The notes beneath the pieces are model-generated. The model searched no databases and was not told where the DNA came from. It worked only from the letters and a program-made list of their open reading frames with translations. Below are positions 33,304 to 42,762 of a DNA stretch of 64,000 bases, piece by piece; the first letter of the stretch is position 1; every line of letters begins with the position of its first letter. This stretch comes from Gordonibacter sp. An230 (GTDB taxonomy: Bacteria > Actinomycetota > Coriobacteriia > Coriobacteriales > Eggerthellaceae). Location of the stretch: positions 1 to 64,000 of the forward strand of contig NZ_NFJP01000025.1 in assembly GCF_002159915.1 (NCBI RefSeq), read 5' to 3'. The translations under genes and the position numbers were made by a program.

Positions 33304-33966
33304 TTATTGCAGGTAGAACACGTTCGGATTCGTACCCGCATCCTCGCGCAGCTTCACGTATTCGCGCCCTTCGATGGCCCTGCTCACCTCCGATTCAGGA
33401 TCGTCCAAATCGCCCCAGTAGCGCGCTCGGCCCGGACATAGCTGCATACAGGCGGGCACTTCGCCGCGCTCGATGAGATTGTGGCAGAACGTGCATTTCT
33501 CAACCGTGCCCGCCACATGTTTCGGAGCATCCGCCTCGCCCACCACCACGTCGAGGTAGTACTCCGGCTCGCTCTCGATCATCGTGCGAACGCCCTCGTA
33601 AGGACATGCCATGATGCACGAGCGGCACCCTATGCATCGCGAATCGTCCACCGTCACAATGCCATCTTCGCGTTTGTATGTGGCGCCCGTGGGACACACG
33701 CTCACGCATGAAGGATTCTCGCAGTGTTGGCATTGCACAGGAAGAAACCACAGCACAGGGTTTTCACGCGTGCCGCCTGCGCAGTCGTTGGAAATCGAAC
33801 CTTTGGCCACCGCCATCCCAAAGTCGTCGAATCCTTCATCTTGTTTCGTGTATACCACGTTGTAGTTCAAATCTTTCGGCAGATTGTTCGCCACCTTGCA
33901 CGCCGCAGCGCACGCTTGGCAGCCAAAGCAGCGGTTGAGGTCGATCGCCATACCGTAACGCGTCAT
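33304..33966 (-). CDS. Four-cluster ferredoxin subunit (DmsB/NrfC-like)
   Basis: 220 residues with sixteen cluster Cys in four groups: CFGCQACAAACK, CQHCENPSCVSVCP, CIGCRSCIMACP and CTFCHNLIERGEVPACMQLC. This is the standard electron-transfer subunit of DMSO-reductase-type complexes, linking the quinol-oxidising anchor to the Mo catalytic subunit. It has no signal peptide and would be co-exported with the Tat-targeted catalytic partner encoded 13 bases upstream. The operon order is anchor, catalytic, Fe-S, chaperone. Confidence 0.93.
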   Translation of the reverse strand: MTRYGMAIDLNRCFGCQACAAACKVANNLPKDLNYNVVYTKQDEGFDDFGMAVAKGSISNDCAGGTRENPVLWFLPVQCQHCENPSCVSVCPTGATYKREDGIVTVDDSRCIGCRSCIMACPYEGVRTMIESEPEYYLDVVVGEADAPKHVAGTVEKCTFCHNLIERGEVPACMQLCPGRARYWGDLDDPESEVSRAIEGREYVKLREDAGTNPNVFYLQ

Positions 33967-33979
33967 GCAACATCACCCC

Positions 33980-36469
33980 CTATATCTTCTCGATCATAAC
34001 CGCAACGTCGTTGAAAGCCTGATTCGCGATCATAGGGCTGTAGTCCTTCGAAGAAAGGCTGGCAAAGTGTCCCTCAATGAAGTCGTCCTTTTGCCAGCTG
34101 CGTCCCGAAGAGACCATTTTGCGCGGCAGACCAGCGCTGATGGCCACCTTCATAACCACGTAGCCAAAGTCGTTAGACAGCTTCACGGCATCGCCCTCGG
34201 AAACTCCCAATTCAGCGGCATCGTCAGGATTGATGCGAACGACAGGCTCGCGCTCAAACTCTCGCACATAACCGCACTCCCACCACTGAGTGTGCGTATG
34301 GGTACGCATATGCTCGGAAAGCACGCTGTAAGGATACTTCTGGCGATACTCGCGATCCTCCCCTATGAAGACGGGGGTTTCCCAATACAGTCCGCGCTCC
34401 AACATGATGTCGAAATCAGTCGTAGCTACGTTGTTGGGAGCCACGGACTCTTGATACAGTTGGATTCGACCGGTTTCGGTCGGAAGCATTTGGCCACCAA
34501 TTTTGTCACCTTCGGGATAAATACGCACTGCTCCGTTTTCTTCGATGCTCTCTCGCGAAACGCCTAGCGCCTTCCAATAGTCGGAATCCAAGACGATGTC
34601 GGTGTACTCGTCACCCGTACACCAGAACTCACCCAAGCCTAACCTGTCGAGAATGGCGCCGAATATCTCGAAATCAGGCTTCGCCTCGCCAAGCGGCTCA
34701 ATGCATTTATCCTGCCGCAGCAGATAAGGATGGCTTGAGAACAGAAAGCCTATATCCTTCTGTTCGAACCAATGCGCGGCAGGTAGCACAATGTCCGCGT
34801 ATTTGCACGTCTCGGTCATGCACATATCGGCCACTACAACAAATTCAAGCGCATTGATCCAACTTTCCGTGTAATCGCGGTTGCACATGGTGACCATCGG
34901 ATTCGTGCAATGTATATAAGCGCTTTTCACCACATAATCTTCGCCTTTGAACGTGCCCGTGGAGAACACATCGTAGAACACCGTGGTGTCTAGATGCCCC
35001 GCCACGCCCGGCGCCACGTTGCCGACAGAATCGGTTGGAAAACATGCCTTGGCAATGTTTGAATACAGCATTTGAGGGAGATACTCTTCACTTTGGCCGA
35101 TAGCCGCCCCGGGCTTGCCGTAATTGTCGGTGAGAAGAGCAACCAGATACACCGGCCATCCAGTGTAATGGGCGTTGCGGTAATGGTTGAGACCCTGCAT
35201 AATCTCAGTCGTCACCGGTCCGTCTTCATGATAAATACGCGCCAGTTCGCGAATATCTTCTGCCGACACACCGCATACCTCGGCAGCAGATTCCGGAGCC
35301 CATTGGGAGATGTAACTTATGGCGTTCTCGTACACAGTCTGAACCTTGAAGCCGTCAACATTTCCTACGCCCTCAAGCACCGGAGCAGAAGCCTCATTGA
35401 AGGGCACGGCCTTGCCCGCCGCCTCATCCCAAACCGCCGGTAGGTCGACTACCTTAGGTTTGCCCGTCACGGGATCAACACCCCCCTCCACCGGCTCAAC
35501 GCCCAAGTCGCTCATACGCAAGAACATGCCATCTTCCTTTATAAGAAGGCCGCAGTTCGTCTTGCCGCGCAACGTACCGTCATCAATCCAACCGTTCTCA
35601 AACAGCACGTTCAAAACGCCAAGTGCCAACGCGCCGTCTGTTCCAGGCTTCACGGGAACCCACCAATCGGCCTTTGCGGCGTTGGCGTTGAAAACCGGGT
35701 CGATAACGACCAAACGCGTGCCGCTTTCCTTGGCTTCCATCATGAAATGGAGCGTATGCGGCAGCGAGATGGCCGGATTATTCCCCCATAGAACCTGGGT
35801 TTTCGCATTTTTTCGATCAGTGAGTTCATTGGCTAGATCGGCACCTCCATGAGCGCGAGTGGCACCGTAACCGGTCCCCACATCGACGTCGAGGCTACCA
35901 TCGGTACAACCGAGGATGTTCTCGAACCTCACAAACGCGCCAACCGCATTGCAACTGCCGCTCAAAAGAGAGTAATTGCCCGACCCATAGAAAAACATAA
36001 TAGACTGATTGCCGTATTGCTCGCGATAGCCCTTCCATTTCTCCGCGATGGTATCTAGGGCTTCATCCCAAGTGATGCGCTCAAACTCCCCCGATCCGCG
36101 CTCTCCTACGCGCTTCATTGGATACAGCACGCGATCAGCACTGTAGATGCGCCCCACATGCGTAAGACCACGAGGACAGATACGATTGTATTCTGCGTTC
36201 GGAAGGTCGCGCGCCGACGTGCGAACGACTTGGCCATCGCGCACATGCACGTTCAGGAAACATCCTCCCCCGCAGTTGCCGCGACACACGCCAGCGAACA
36301 GTTCCTCCGCTCCGGCTTTTGGAGGTTCGGACGAACTCTCCACCAGCGCATCCGTCTGTGCCGAGCATCCCGTCAACGCCCCTGCCGCCGTCAGCGCCGC
36401 AGCCCCTTTGATGAACGAGCGGCGCGTGAAACCCGAGCTGCGAGAGCCGGTCGATTGAGCAGTAGTCAT
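33980..36469 (-). CDS. Tat-exported molybdopterin oxidoreductase, catalytic subunit (DMSO reductase family)
   Basis: 829 residues from the ATG at 36469. A Tat motif TRRSFIKGAA (15-24) is followed by LTGC with Cys35, a possible lipobox. A 4Fe-4S site (CRGNCGGGCFLN plus a distal Cys in YNRICPRGL) and bis-MGD binding segments (LWGNNPAISLPHTL, RLVVIDPVFNANAAKADWWV, MLERGLYWETPVF) show the family. The C-terminal dinucleotide domain has HTHTQWWECGYV and PVVRINPDDAAELGVSEGDA. Eggerthellaceae carry many such enzymes, acting on sulfoxides, N-oxides, catechols and other substrates. The substrate here cannot be named. Codon use is less GC-rich than the flanking genes. A longer upstream reading overlaps the anchor gene and is rejected. 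Confidence 0.93.
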   Translation of the reverse strand: MTTAQSTGSRSSGFTRRSFIKGAAALTAAGALTGCSAQTDALVESSSEPPKAGAEELFAGVCRGNCGGGCFLNVHVRDGQVVRTSARDLPNAEYNRICPRGLTHVGRIYSADRVLYPMKRVGERGSGEFERITWDEALDTIAEKWKGYREQYGNQSIMFFYGSGNYSLLSGSCNAVGAFVRFENILGCTDGSLDVDVGTGYGATRAHGGADLANELTDRKNAKTQVLWGNNPAISLPHTLHFMMEAKESGTRLVVIDPVFNANAAKADWWVPVKPGTDGALALGVLNVLFENGWIDDGTLRGKTNCGLLIKEDGMFLRMSDLGVEPVEGGVDPVTGKPKVVDLPAVWDEAAGKAVPFNEASAPVLEGVGNVDGFKVQTVYENAISYISQWAPESAAEVCGVSAEDIRELARIYHEDGPVTTEIMQGLNHYRNAHYTGWPVYLVALLTDNYGKPGAAIGQSEEYLPQMLYSNIAKACFPTDSVGNVAPGVAGHLDTTVFYDVFSTGTFKGEDYVVKSAYIHCTNPMVTMCNRDYTESWINALEFVVVADMCMTETCKYADIVLPAAHWFEQKDIGFLFSSHPYLLRQDKCIEPLGEAKPDFEIFGAILDRLGLGEFWCTGDEYTDIVLDSDYWKALGVSRESIEENGAVRIYPEGDKIGGQMLPTETGRIQLYQESVAPNNVATTDFDIMLERGLYWETPVFIGEDREYRQKYPYSVLSEHMRTHTHTQWWECGYVREFEREPVVRINPDDAAELGVSEGDAVKLSNDFGYVVMKVAISAGLPRKMVSSGRSWQKDDFIEGHFASLSSKDYSPMIANQAFNDVAVMIEKI

Positions 36470-36489
36470 ACTCTCCCCCTTCCTTCGCC

Positions 36490-37344
36490 TTACAGCACGC
36501 ATGCTGCGTAGAAGCAGTAACGGGCGCAGGCTACGGCGGCCAGCAGGCACGCGAACGTCGCCCACGCGCCAGCACGCAAAACCAGCTTGCCCTGCTTCGT
36601 CAGATACACCAACACGATGGCAACCGCAGCAAGCGCGGCGGCGATCACGAACAGCGCCATGTCGGCACCCACTCCGGCGAAATGCACGGCCTCCAGCGCA
36701 AACGCCACAAGGGCGAGCGCGGCCAGCGCCACGAGCGCCACGAAGAAGCCGCCTTTCCCCATCAAGCCGTTCTCGAACACGGCCACAAGCGCCGCGCCCA
36801 TCGCCAGGTTGCCGAAGAAGTACAGCGGAAACGTCTGCCACGACGCCCATGCGGGAATGCCCGCGGACACGAAGTAGGCGTTCGCCATCACGAACATGAG
36901 CCCCAGCGCAGCCACGGCCCCCACGATGCGCAGCGCGCACGGCGCGGGGCCCTTCGCCTTCGCCAAAACGAGGTCGACAAGCAGCACGACGCCCAACGCC
37001 GCCGACCAGTACGCCTCCTGCGCGATCATGGCTCCGGGTTGCGTGAGCGCGATGAGCATGCGCTCGGGATGCCCCAGATGGAGCGGCAAAAACACAAGCC
37101 CCACCGCCAGCAGCGCCAAGCACGTCAGCGGAAGCAGCCACGGACGCACGGCAGACGCGCCGCCTTCGCCCGTCCTCGCGGCCTCGGCAGCCCCATCGGA
37201 CCCGCCAAAGCCGCCCGCTTCGCCGGCAGACGCGCCGTGCATGCCCCCGCACCCGCTCACGGAAAACGCCGCGTTTGCAACGTAGGCTCCGGCAGACAGG
37301 CCGGCGAGCGTCGTGAAAACGAACAACGGAAACTCCGAAATCAC
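36490..37344 (-). CDS. Membrane anchor subunit (DmsC-like)
   Basis: 284 residues from a GTG start at 37344 preceded by AAAGGGGGAG. About eight helices; LSAGAYVANAAF at the first, PLHLGHPERMLIALTQPGAM after the third, and EAYWSAALGVVLLVDLV, the pattern of DmsC quinol-oxidising anchors. A Gly/Ala/Glu-rich loop (SGCGGMHGASAGEAGGFGGS and on) between the first helices is unusual. It starts the operon anchor-catalytic-FeS-TorD. The promoter region upstream holds a 14-bp palindrome. Confidence 0.82.
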   Translation of the reverse strand: MISEFPLFVFTTLAGLSAGAYVANAAFSVSGCGGMHGASAGEAGGFGGSDGAAEAARTGEGGASAVRPWLLPLTCLALLAVGLVFLPLHLGHPERMLIALTQPGAMIAQEAYWSAALGVVLLVDLVLAKAKGPAPCALRIVGAVAALGLMFVMANAYFVSAGIPAWASWQTFPLYFFGNLAMGAALVAVFENGLMGKGGFFVALVALAALALVAFALEAVHFAGVGADMALFVIAAALAAVAIVLVYLTKQGKLVLRAGAWATFACLLAAVACARYCFYAACVL

Positions 37345-37442
37345 GTTCTCCCCCTTTCTCTGCGTATCTCGTCCCTGAATGGGAAGCGGTGCGGGCGGTT
37401 GCCTAGGATACGCCGAGCGAGTCCCCTTCTCATTCGTTAGTG

Positions 37443-37456
37443 TCATACTAGTATGA
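37443..37456. promoter_or_regulatory. 14-bp palindrome between divergent anchor genes
   Basis: TCATACTAGTATGA is a perfect palindrome, with a further ACTAGT ten bases downstream. It lies in the shared promoter gap of the Mo operon and the NrfD-like gene. Candidate operator for the nearby YtrA-type GntR protein (inference). Confidence 0.6.
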
Positions 37457-37506
37457 TTCACTAGTTCAGTCAAGGGGTATTCCACCTTGCCCGGTTTTGT
37501 AGGATA

Positions 37507-38625
37507 ATGAAGCTGAGGAAAACGACGGGTGAAACGAACGAGCCGAACGAAGCGGGAGAGACGGACGAGCCGGGTGAGCCGAACGAACCAGGCGAAGCGA
37601 ACGAGCCGGACAAGCCAGGCGAGCCGGACGAGCCGGGAGATGCAGGAGAAGCGGACGGAAGAGAGCGCGTGTACGGACCTTTGGTCATAGCCTATTTGTT
37701 CCTAGGAGGCATCGCAGCCGGCGGCTTTTTCGCAATGGCTGCATGGAGCCTTGCGTTCGAGCGCTCAACATCCGCGATCGGACGGGCGCCCTCGGATGCG
37801 GACGGCTACCGCAGACGAACGGGCAACGCCATCGCCGCCCCTGCCCGCAACGCCAGCAGCATCTCCCTTCGCTGCACGCAAGCGTTCGCCTCGCTGCAGG
37901 CGCGCATGTACACGCTCTGCCTCTTGCTGCTCGCCTTGGCCGTCGCGCTGCTGCTATGGGACCTCGGCCGCCCCGAGCGCGCGCTGCTCGTGCTTTTGCA
38001 CCCGCACGCCACCGTCATCACGTTCGGCGCATTTTGCCTCGTCGTCGAGACGGCGCTTGGTTTCCTGCTCGTGCTGGGCAGCCTTTTTCGCCTCACCTTC
38101 GCACAGGGTCGCCTGAAACGCGCAGCCGAGATTCTCTGCTGCGCCTTCTCCCTCGCCACGATGGCCTATACAGGCGTGTTCCTCGTGGGGAACCTCGCAG
38201 TGCCGTTTTGGAACACCTGGACCATCGCGGCTGTGTTCACCTGCTCATCGCTATCGGGTGGCATTTCGCTGTTGCTGCTCGCAGACTACTTCATCAAGGA
38301 CCAAACACTGCTTTTGCGCGCTGTGCGCCCACTGCAGAAATGCCACCTCGCCTGCCTTGCCACCGAAGCCGCATCGATCACCCTTTTCATGAGCGTCGCC
38401 TTCGGAAATCCCAACGCGCAAGGCTCGCTCGACGTCCTGTTCTCCCCCGGCATGCTGGCCACCGCGACGGTGGGCGTGCTCGGCTGCGGGCTTGTCGCGC
38501 CCGCCCTTCTGGAAACCTATTCGCTCGCGCGCAAGGAATGCCGGGCCGTCCCCGTGTCCGACGTCCTGTGCCTTTTCGGCGGGCTGTGCTTGCGCTACTG
38601 CGTGATCGCATGCGGGGGAATCTGA
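37507..38625 (+). CDS. DmsC/NrfD-like membrane protein with acidic repeat N terminus
   Basis: 372 residues. Residues 8-52 are a low-complexity stretch of Glu, Pro, Asn and Gly in repeats such as NEPGEANEPDKPGEPDEPGD. Then come eight helices starting GPLVIAYLFLGGIAAGGFFA, with WDLGRPERALLVLLHPHATV, the conserved DmsC/NrfD loop. It is divergent from the Mo operon, so the locus encodes two anchor-like proteins. It may be an alternative quinol oxidase subunit or a helper. The repeat is coded by near-identical GAGCCGGACGAG-type units, so it could vary in length. Confidence 0.75.
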   Translation: MKLRKTTGETNEPNEAGETDEPGEPNEPGEANEPDKPGEPDEPGDAGEADGRERVYGPLVIAYLFLGGIAAGGFFAMAAWSLAFERSTSAIGRAPSDADGYRRRTGNAIAAPARNASSISLRCTQAFASLQARMYTLCLLLLALAVALLLWDLGRPERALLVLLHPHATVITFGAFCLVVETALGFLLVLGSLFRLTFAQGRLKRAAEILCCAFSLATMAYTGVFLVGNLAVPFWNTWTIAAVFTCSSLSGGISLLLLADYFIKDQTLLLRAVRPLQKCHLACLATEAASITLFMSVAFGNPNAQGSLDVLFSPGMLATATVGVLGCGLVAPALLETYSLARKECRAVPVSDVLCLFGGLCLRYCVIACGGI

Positions 38626-38644
38626 CGACAACAGGAAAGGTGAC

Positions 38645-39097
38645 ATGCAAAGACTCGACAACGACAGCAACGACGCCATCGTATTCCGCGTGGACGAGAC
38701 GTCCGACCTGCCCATCTGGGCGCAGCTGCGCAACCGTATCGCGTACCTCATCCGCACAGGGCGCTTCAAAGCGGGCGATCAGCTGCCCAGCGTGCGCAGC
38801 TTGGCAGCCGAGGCGAAAATCAACTACAACACCGTCGCGAAGGCGTATCGCGACCTGGAGCTCTCCGGATTCATCGTGTCGGTGCGCGGCCGCGGTATGT
38901 TCGTACAGAAAAGCGTGGCGGCAAGCAGCACCGAGGAGGACGCCATCGACGCGCTCGTGGAGAGCTGCATCGAACAGTACCGGGCCAAGGGCATGGCCTA
39001 CCGCGAGGTGCGCGAGCGGATGACCGAGATCGTGGACAGCCTCGAACGCAGAGCCCGCGAGGCCGAGGAGGAGAAGAGGGACTATGCGACCGTTTAG
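38645..39097 (+). CDS. GntR-family regulator, YtrA-like
   Basis: 150 residues. The winged helix is LPIWAQLRNRIAYLIRTGRF, KAGDQLPSVRSLAAEAKINY and NTVAKAYRDLELSGFIVSVR, with a short helical C terminus (no effector domain of the large GntR types). This is the YtrA subfamily, which usually represses neighbouring membrane-protein operons. It lies 19 bases after the NrfD-like gene and overlaps the slipin gene by 14 bases. The palindrome at 37443-37456 is a possible target. Confidence 0.88.
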   Translation: MQRLDNDSNDAIVFRVDETSDLPIWAQLRNRIAYLIRTGRFKAGDQLPSVRSLAAEAKINYNTVAKAYRDLELSGFIVSVRGRGMFVQKSVAASSTEEDAIDALVESCIEQYRAKGMAYREVRERMTEIVDSLERRAREAEEEKRDYATV

Positions 39098-40064
39098 CGG
39101 AAAGAACGGAGGACGCGACGTCATGGCAAGTGGAGAGGTGATGGGCAACGCAGGGGCGAATGGCTCTTCTGCGCGCAGCCCGGAGATCGAGGTGCTCAAC
39201 TCGCCGCGCACTAGGCACGTGGACGACAACGCCCCCAACGTGTTCTCGGCATTCGTGTTCGTGCTGACATTTTTCGTCGTCACGACGCTGGGATTCCTCA
39301 TCGTCGGCGATATGAACATCTGGGTGCTGTGCATCGGGTTCGCCGTCGCGGTCCTTGCTATCTTCACCGTGCGCATTGCCGCGCAATGGGAGCGCATCAT
39401 CATCCTGCGCTTCGGATCGTTCCACCGCGTGGCAGGGCCGGGCCTGTATTTCACGATACCGTTCGTCGAGCACATCGCCCTGCGCGCCGACCAACGCGTC
39501 ATGCTCACCGGCTTCAGCGCCGAGGAGACGCTCACGAGCGACCTCGTGCCCGTGAACGTGGACGCCGCCGTATTCTGGATGGTGTGGGATGCCGAGAAGG
39601 CGTGCATGGAGGTGGAGAACTACTACGACGCCGTGAGCATGGCGGCCCAAACCGCCCTGCGAGACGCCATCGGCCGCAAGAGCATCTCGGATGTGACCGT
39701 GCACCGCGATAAGCTGGATCAAGAGTTGCGCGACAAAATCGAGGAGAAGGCCAGCACCTGGGGCGTATCGGTGATATCGGTGGAGATTCGCGACATCGTG
39801 ATCCCCAAGGAGCTGCAACGCGACATGGCCGCCGCCGCGAAAGCCGAGCGCGAGAAAGACGCGCGCATCGTTCTGGCCGAAGTGGAGAAGGACGTGGCCG
39901 CCATGCTGCTGGAGGCCACCGAGGTGTACCGCAAGGACGAGATGGCCTTCGAGCTGCGCTCGATGCACCTTCTGAGCGAAGGCGTGAAGGAGTCGAGCGG
40001 CACGCTCGTGATACCCAGCGCCTATTCCGAGGGCTTCAAGCGCGAAAAGCCGGCCAAGGAGTAG
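39084..40064 (+). CDS. SPFH/Band 7 protein (slipin-like)
   Basis: 326 residues. Two adjacent helices (about 45-92) precede the Band 7 domain: AAQWERIIILRFGSFHRVAG, PGLYFTIPFVEHIALRADQR, and later VSVISVEIRDIVIPKELQRD, the stomatin/slipin signature. A coiled coil of Ala/Lys/Glu follows (AAAAKAEREKDARIVLAE). Slipins form membrane-scaffolding rings. The ATG at 39084 overlaps the GntR gene; ATG at 39123, with GGAGG upstream, is an equally good start. Together with the GntR gene it resembles YtrA-slipin type pairs. Function unknown. Confidence 0.85.
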   Translation: MRPFSGKNGGRDVMASGEVMGNAGANGSSARSPEIEVLNSPRTRHVDDNAPNVFSAFVFVLTFFVVTTLGFLIVGDMNIWVLCIGFAVAVLAIFTVRIAAQWERIIILRFGSFHRVAGPGLYFTIPFVEHIALRADQRVMLTGFSAEETLTSDLVPVNVDAAVFWMVWDAEKACMEVENYYDAVSMAAQTALRDAIGRKSISDVTVHRDKLDQELRDKIEEKASTWGVSVISVEIRDIVIPKELQRDMAAAAKAEREKDARIVLAEVEKDVAAMLLEATEVYRKDEMAFELRSMHLLSEGVKESSGTLVIPSAYSEGFKREKPAKE

Positions 40065-40241
40065 CGGAAAGGCGGCGGAGCCTCGGATGGCAGATGAGCC
40101 GCGGCCAGGACGGGCGCGGGCGAGAACCACGCGCAGGCATGGTGGTGCGTTCGCGGGGGAGCGAATGCGCGGACGCCAGACGCGAAAAGAGGGCACGAAG
40201 AGCGGCCATGACGACGAGCCACATGGCGAAAAGCGCCGCCC

Positions 40242-41666
40242 TCACCCCTTCGCCGTACGCGGAAGCAGCGCCATGCCGACGACGAAGCCGACCACGATAA
40301 GAGCAGCTTGAACCGCGAAGCTCACGCCAAAGCCGAACGCGTCGATGCCAAGAGGGTTGCCGGAGGCGCTCGCCATGACAGCGATGAGGGCCGATGAGGC
40401 AATGGAGCCGAATATCTGGCGAAACGATGTGATGATGGCTGTGCCCTGAGCGATATCGGCGGTGGGAAGCGCAGCGCAGGCATGGGCGGTCAGCGGCATC
40501 ATGAGACACGCCACCCCCACCGTGCGCACGCCGTAGAGAACCGTCACCACCCACTCGGGCGTATTCGCGTCGAGCAGGCAGAACGCAAGCGTCCCCGCCA
40601 CCAACACCGCGCAACCGACCACGATGAGCGGACGCGGCCCGCGGCGATCGAGCATCCTTCCCGTGACGGGATTGAGCATTCCGAGCAGCACGGCGCCCGG
40701 CAAGATGGTCAGCCCCGACACGGCGGCGCTGTCGCCTTGGACATCCTGCACGAATAGCGGCACCATGATGGAGCCGGCCATGAACGCCACCTGGGCCGCC
40801 AGCACCAGCACCGTTGAGACCGTGAACGTACGGCTGCGAAAGCACGCCAACTTAAGCAATGGATTCTCGATGCGGAGCTGGCGGCGTGCGAACACTGCAA
40901 GCGCCGTTGCGCCGGCAACGAATGCCGCCGCAGCCGCGAGCGCGAAGCCCTCTCCCGCCTCGGCCAGCGTCACGCCCGCCATGACGGCGCAAAATCCCAA
41001 CGTGTACAGCAAGCCGGAGGGAACATCGAAGCGCTCGGGTTCGTCTGGACGCTTCACCACATCGGTAAGCAGGGGCAACGCAAGCGCGATCACCACCATG
41101 GTGATGATGCCCAGCACCACGAACACCGAACGCCACCCCCAGAAATCGATGAGAAAGCCGGATACGGTGGGCCCGATGGCCGGCGCGAAGCCAATGATGA
41201 GCCCCACGAGGCCCATCGCGCGCCCGTACTCGCTTTTGGGGTACACCGACAAGGCCACCACTTGGATGAGCGGCAACGCGATGCCCGCGCCACCAGCCTG
41301 CAACAAACGCGACGCAAGCAAAAGCGGATAGTTCGGTGCGAAAAGCGCCGCCGCGCATCCCGTCACAAAGCACAGCATCGATGCGATGAACAGGGTTTTC
41401 GAGTTCACACGGTGAACGAGAAACGCCGTCATCGCCGATATGAGACCGAGCGTGAAGATATAGGACGTAGTGAGCAGCTGGCCGAGCGAGGCGTTCACGC
41501 CGTACTCGTGCATGATGGTGGGCAACGCCGAGATCATCATGCTCTGCGAGATGCATGCGGCGGTGGTGCCGGACATCATGACGGCGAGCACGACGAAGCG
41601 CTGCCGCCTCGGCAGACCGTCGGGCCTTTGGTCGGTGTCTTCGATCATACGTTGCATGGCTCCCAT
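40242..41666 (-). CDS. MFS multidrug transporter, 14-helix DHA2 type
   Basis: 474 residues with about fourteen helices. The first has VVLAVMMSGTTAACISQSMM, then LPTIMHEYGVNASLGQLLTT, LLASRLLQAGGAGIALPLIQ and IIGFAPAIGPTVSGFLIDFW, the motif C region of EmrB/QacA-type drug:H+ antiporters. No EmrA partner is present. The start is uncertain: ATG at 41666, 41657 or 41648, all near GGGAG. It stands alone, convergent with the slipin gene. Confidence 0.87.
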   Translation of the reverse strand: MGAMQRMIEDTDQRPDGLPRRQRFVVLAVMMSGTTAACISQSMMISALPTIMHEYGVNASLGQLLTTSYIFTLGLISAMTAFLVHRVNSKTLFIASMLCFVTGCAAALFAPNYPLLLASRLLQAGGAGIALPLIQVVALSVYPKSEYGRAMGLVGLIIGFAPAIGPTVSGFLIDFWGWRSVFVVLGIITMVVIALALPLLTDVVKRPDEPERFDVPSGLLYTLGFCAVMAGVTLAEAGEGFALAAAAAFVAGATALAVFARRQLRIENPLLKLACFRSRTFTVSTVLVLAAQVAFMAGSIMVPLFVQDVQGDSAAVSGLTILPGAVLLGMLNPVTGRMLDRRGPRPLIVVGCAVLVAGTLAFCLLDANTPEWVVTVLYGVRTVGVACLMMPLTAHACAALPTADIAQGTAIITSFRQIFGSIASSALIAVMASASGNPLGIDAFGFGVSFAVQAALIVVGFVVGMALLPRTAKG

Positions 41667-42224
41667 AGTAACACCATGATGGACCCGTGCGCTGTTTTGC
41701 GGCAAACGGGCACGTTGGAACTGGCGAACGTGCAACCGAAGCCAACCATGCCGCTCAAATCCACCTGCCTACGCTCCTTTTTGTCCGAACGGGCACAGCG
41801 CTCGGGCTTTTCAACTTCGCAACGCACCAGCCGCATGATCGCCCTCTCCGAACCGCGACGTTCCGCGCATCCCTGCTCCCACGCACCACCGCGCCCTCCT
41901 CTTCCAGCCCTCGGCATTCGCACGCCGCCTCCTGGCCTCGAGGCGACCCGCGCAAAACCGCCAACGGCCCATTCTCTTCTTCCGCTCAACGCAATCTACG
42001 CCGAAGGCTCGGTTTACCCACGTCGAAGCCTTGATGCGGGACGACGCCCTCCGCCGTTAATCCAAAACCTGCAAGAACGGGCACTCTTCGAATTCCAGAT
42101 CGAACCCCTTGCCACCAAGCGAGACAAAGGTCCGTTCCGCTGGATTCAAAAGCCCCAAAACCCGGCGGACTGGCGCGGCGGACTGGCACGACCCCTACCA
42201 ATCTTGGTTTGGCAGCGGAAACCG

Positions 42225-42380
42225 CTCGAACTGGCACGGATCGCGCCTTGTGCATAGATTTTCACCCAGAAAGGCGTCATCATGACAGTTTGAAAAAGTT
42301 GCCATCTGGGAAAACCCTGAGAAAAGCGAGCGAAAGCGCGCCGGAACCTATGCACAAGGCGCGATCCGTGCCAGTTCGAG
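42225..42380. repeat. Inverted-repeat element, copy B (perfect arms)
   Basis: Arms 42225-42257 and 42348-42380 are exact 33-bp inverted repeats (left arm begins CTCGAACTGGCACGGATCGC) around a 90-base centre. This is the least decayed of three copies. Perfect arms this long suggest recent movement or selection for an RNA hairpin. No open frame spans it. Confidence 0.85.
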
Positions 42381-42736
42381 AGGGGTGCGACGTAAAACAA
42401 CCTTTGACGCACGTCCTCGCCTCTCGTCTATCGTTTACCAATCAGCACGGTTCATGAAGGACGGCGCTCTAAATGCAGCAAAAAGAGAGACACCTGGAGA
42501 ATATCTCCGAGAATCAAGCCCCGGACGGTCGAATAAGGGAATTCAGAAACGAAGAGCCGATCATCAAACCCAGATTGTCGCAACGACGGGAAAGGGCTCA
42601 TGCGCACCCCCCCCCCCGTCAAGCGCGCGGGCGGCGGCGAAACGCGCTGCAAGACGATCCGAAAGGGCTTCTCGCGTATCCTGATGCCAAGCGCGCTTCG
42701 AGGCACGACCAATCCGCGTCCGTCCCATTACAGTTT

Positions 42737-42762
42737 GAGCCGACCTCCGGGTCGGCTCTTTT
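42737..42762 (+). terminator. Orphan rho-independent terminator
   Basis: GAGCCGACC/GGTCGGCTC, 9-bp stem with a 4-base loop followed by TTTT. No protein gene ends upstream on this strand for 2.7 kb, so it may close a small RNA. Confidence 0.7.

Noticed and set aside
36470-37252. Long 5' extension of the molybdoenzyme gene
   Set aside because: It is the opposite reading phase of the anchor gene; the Tat signal begins at the ATG at 36469.
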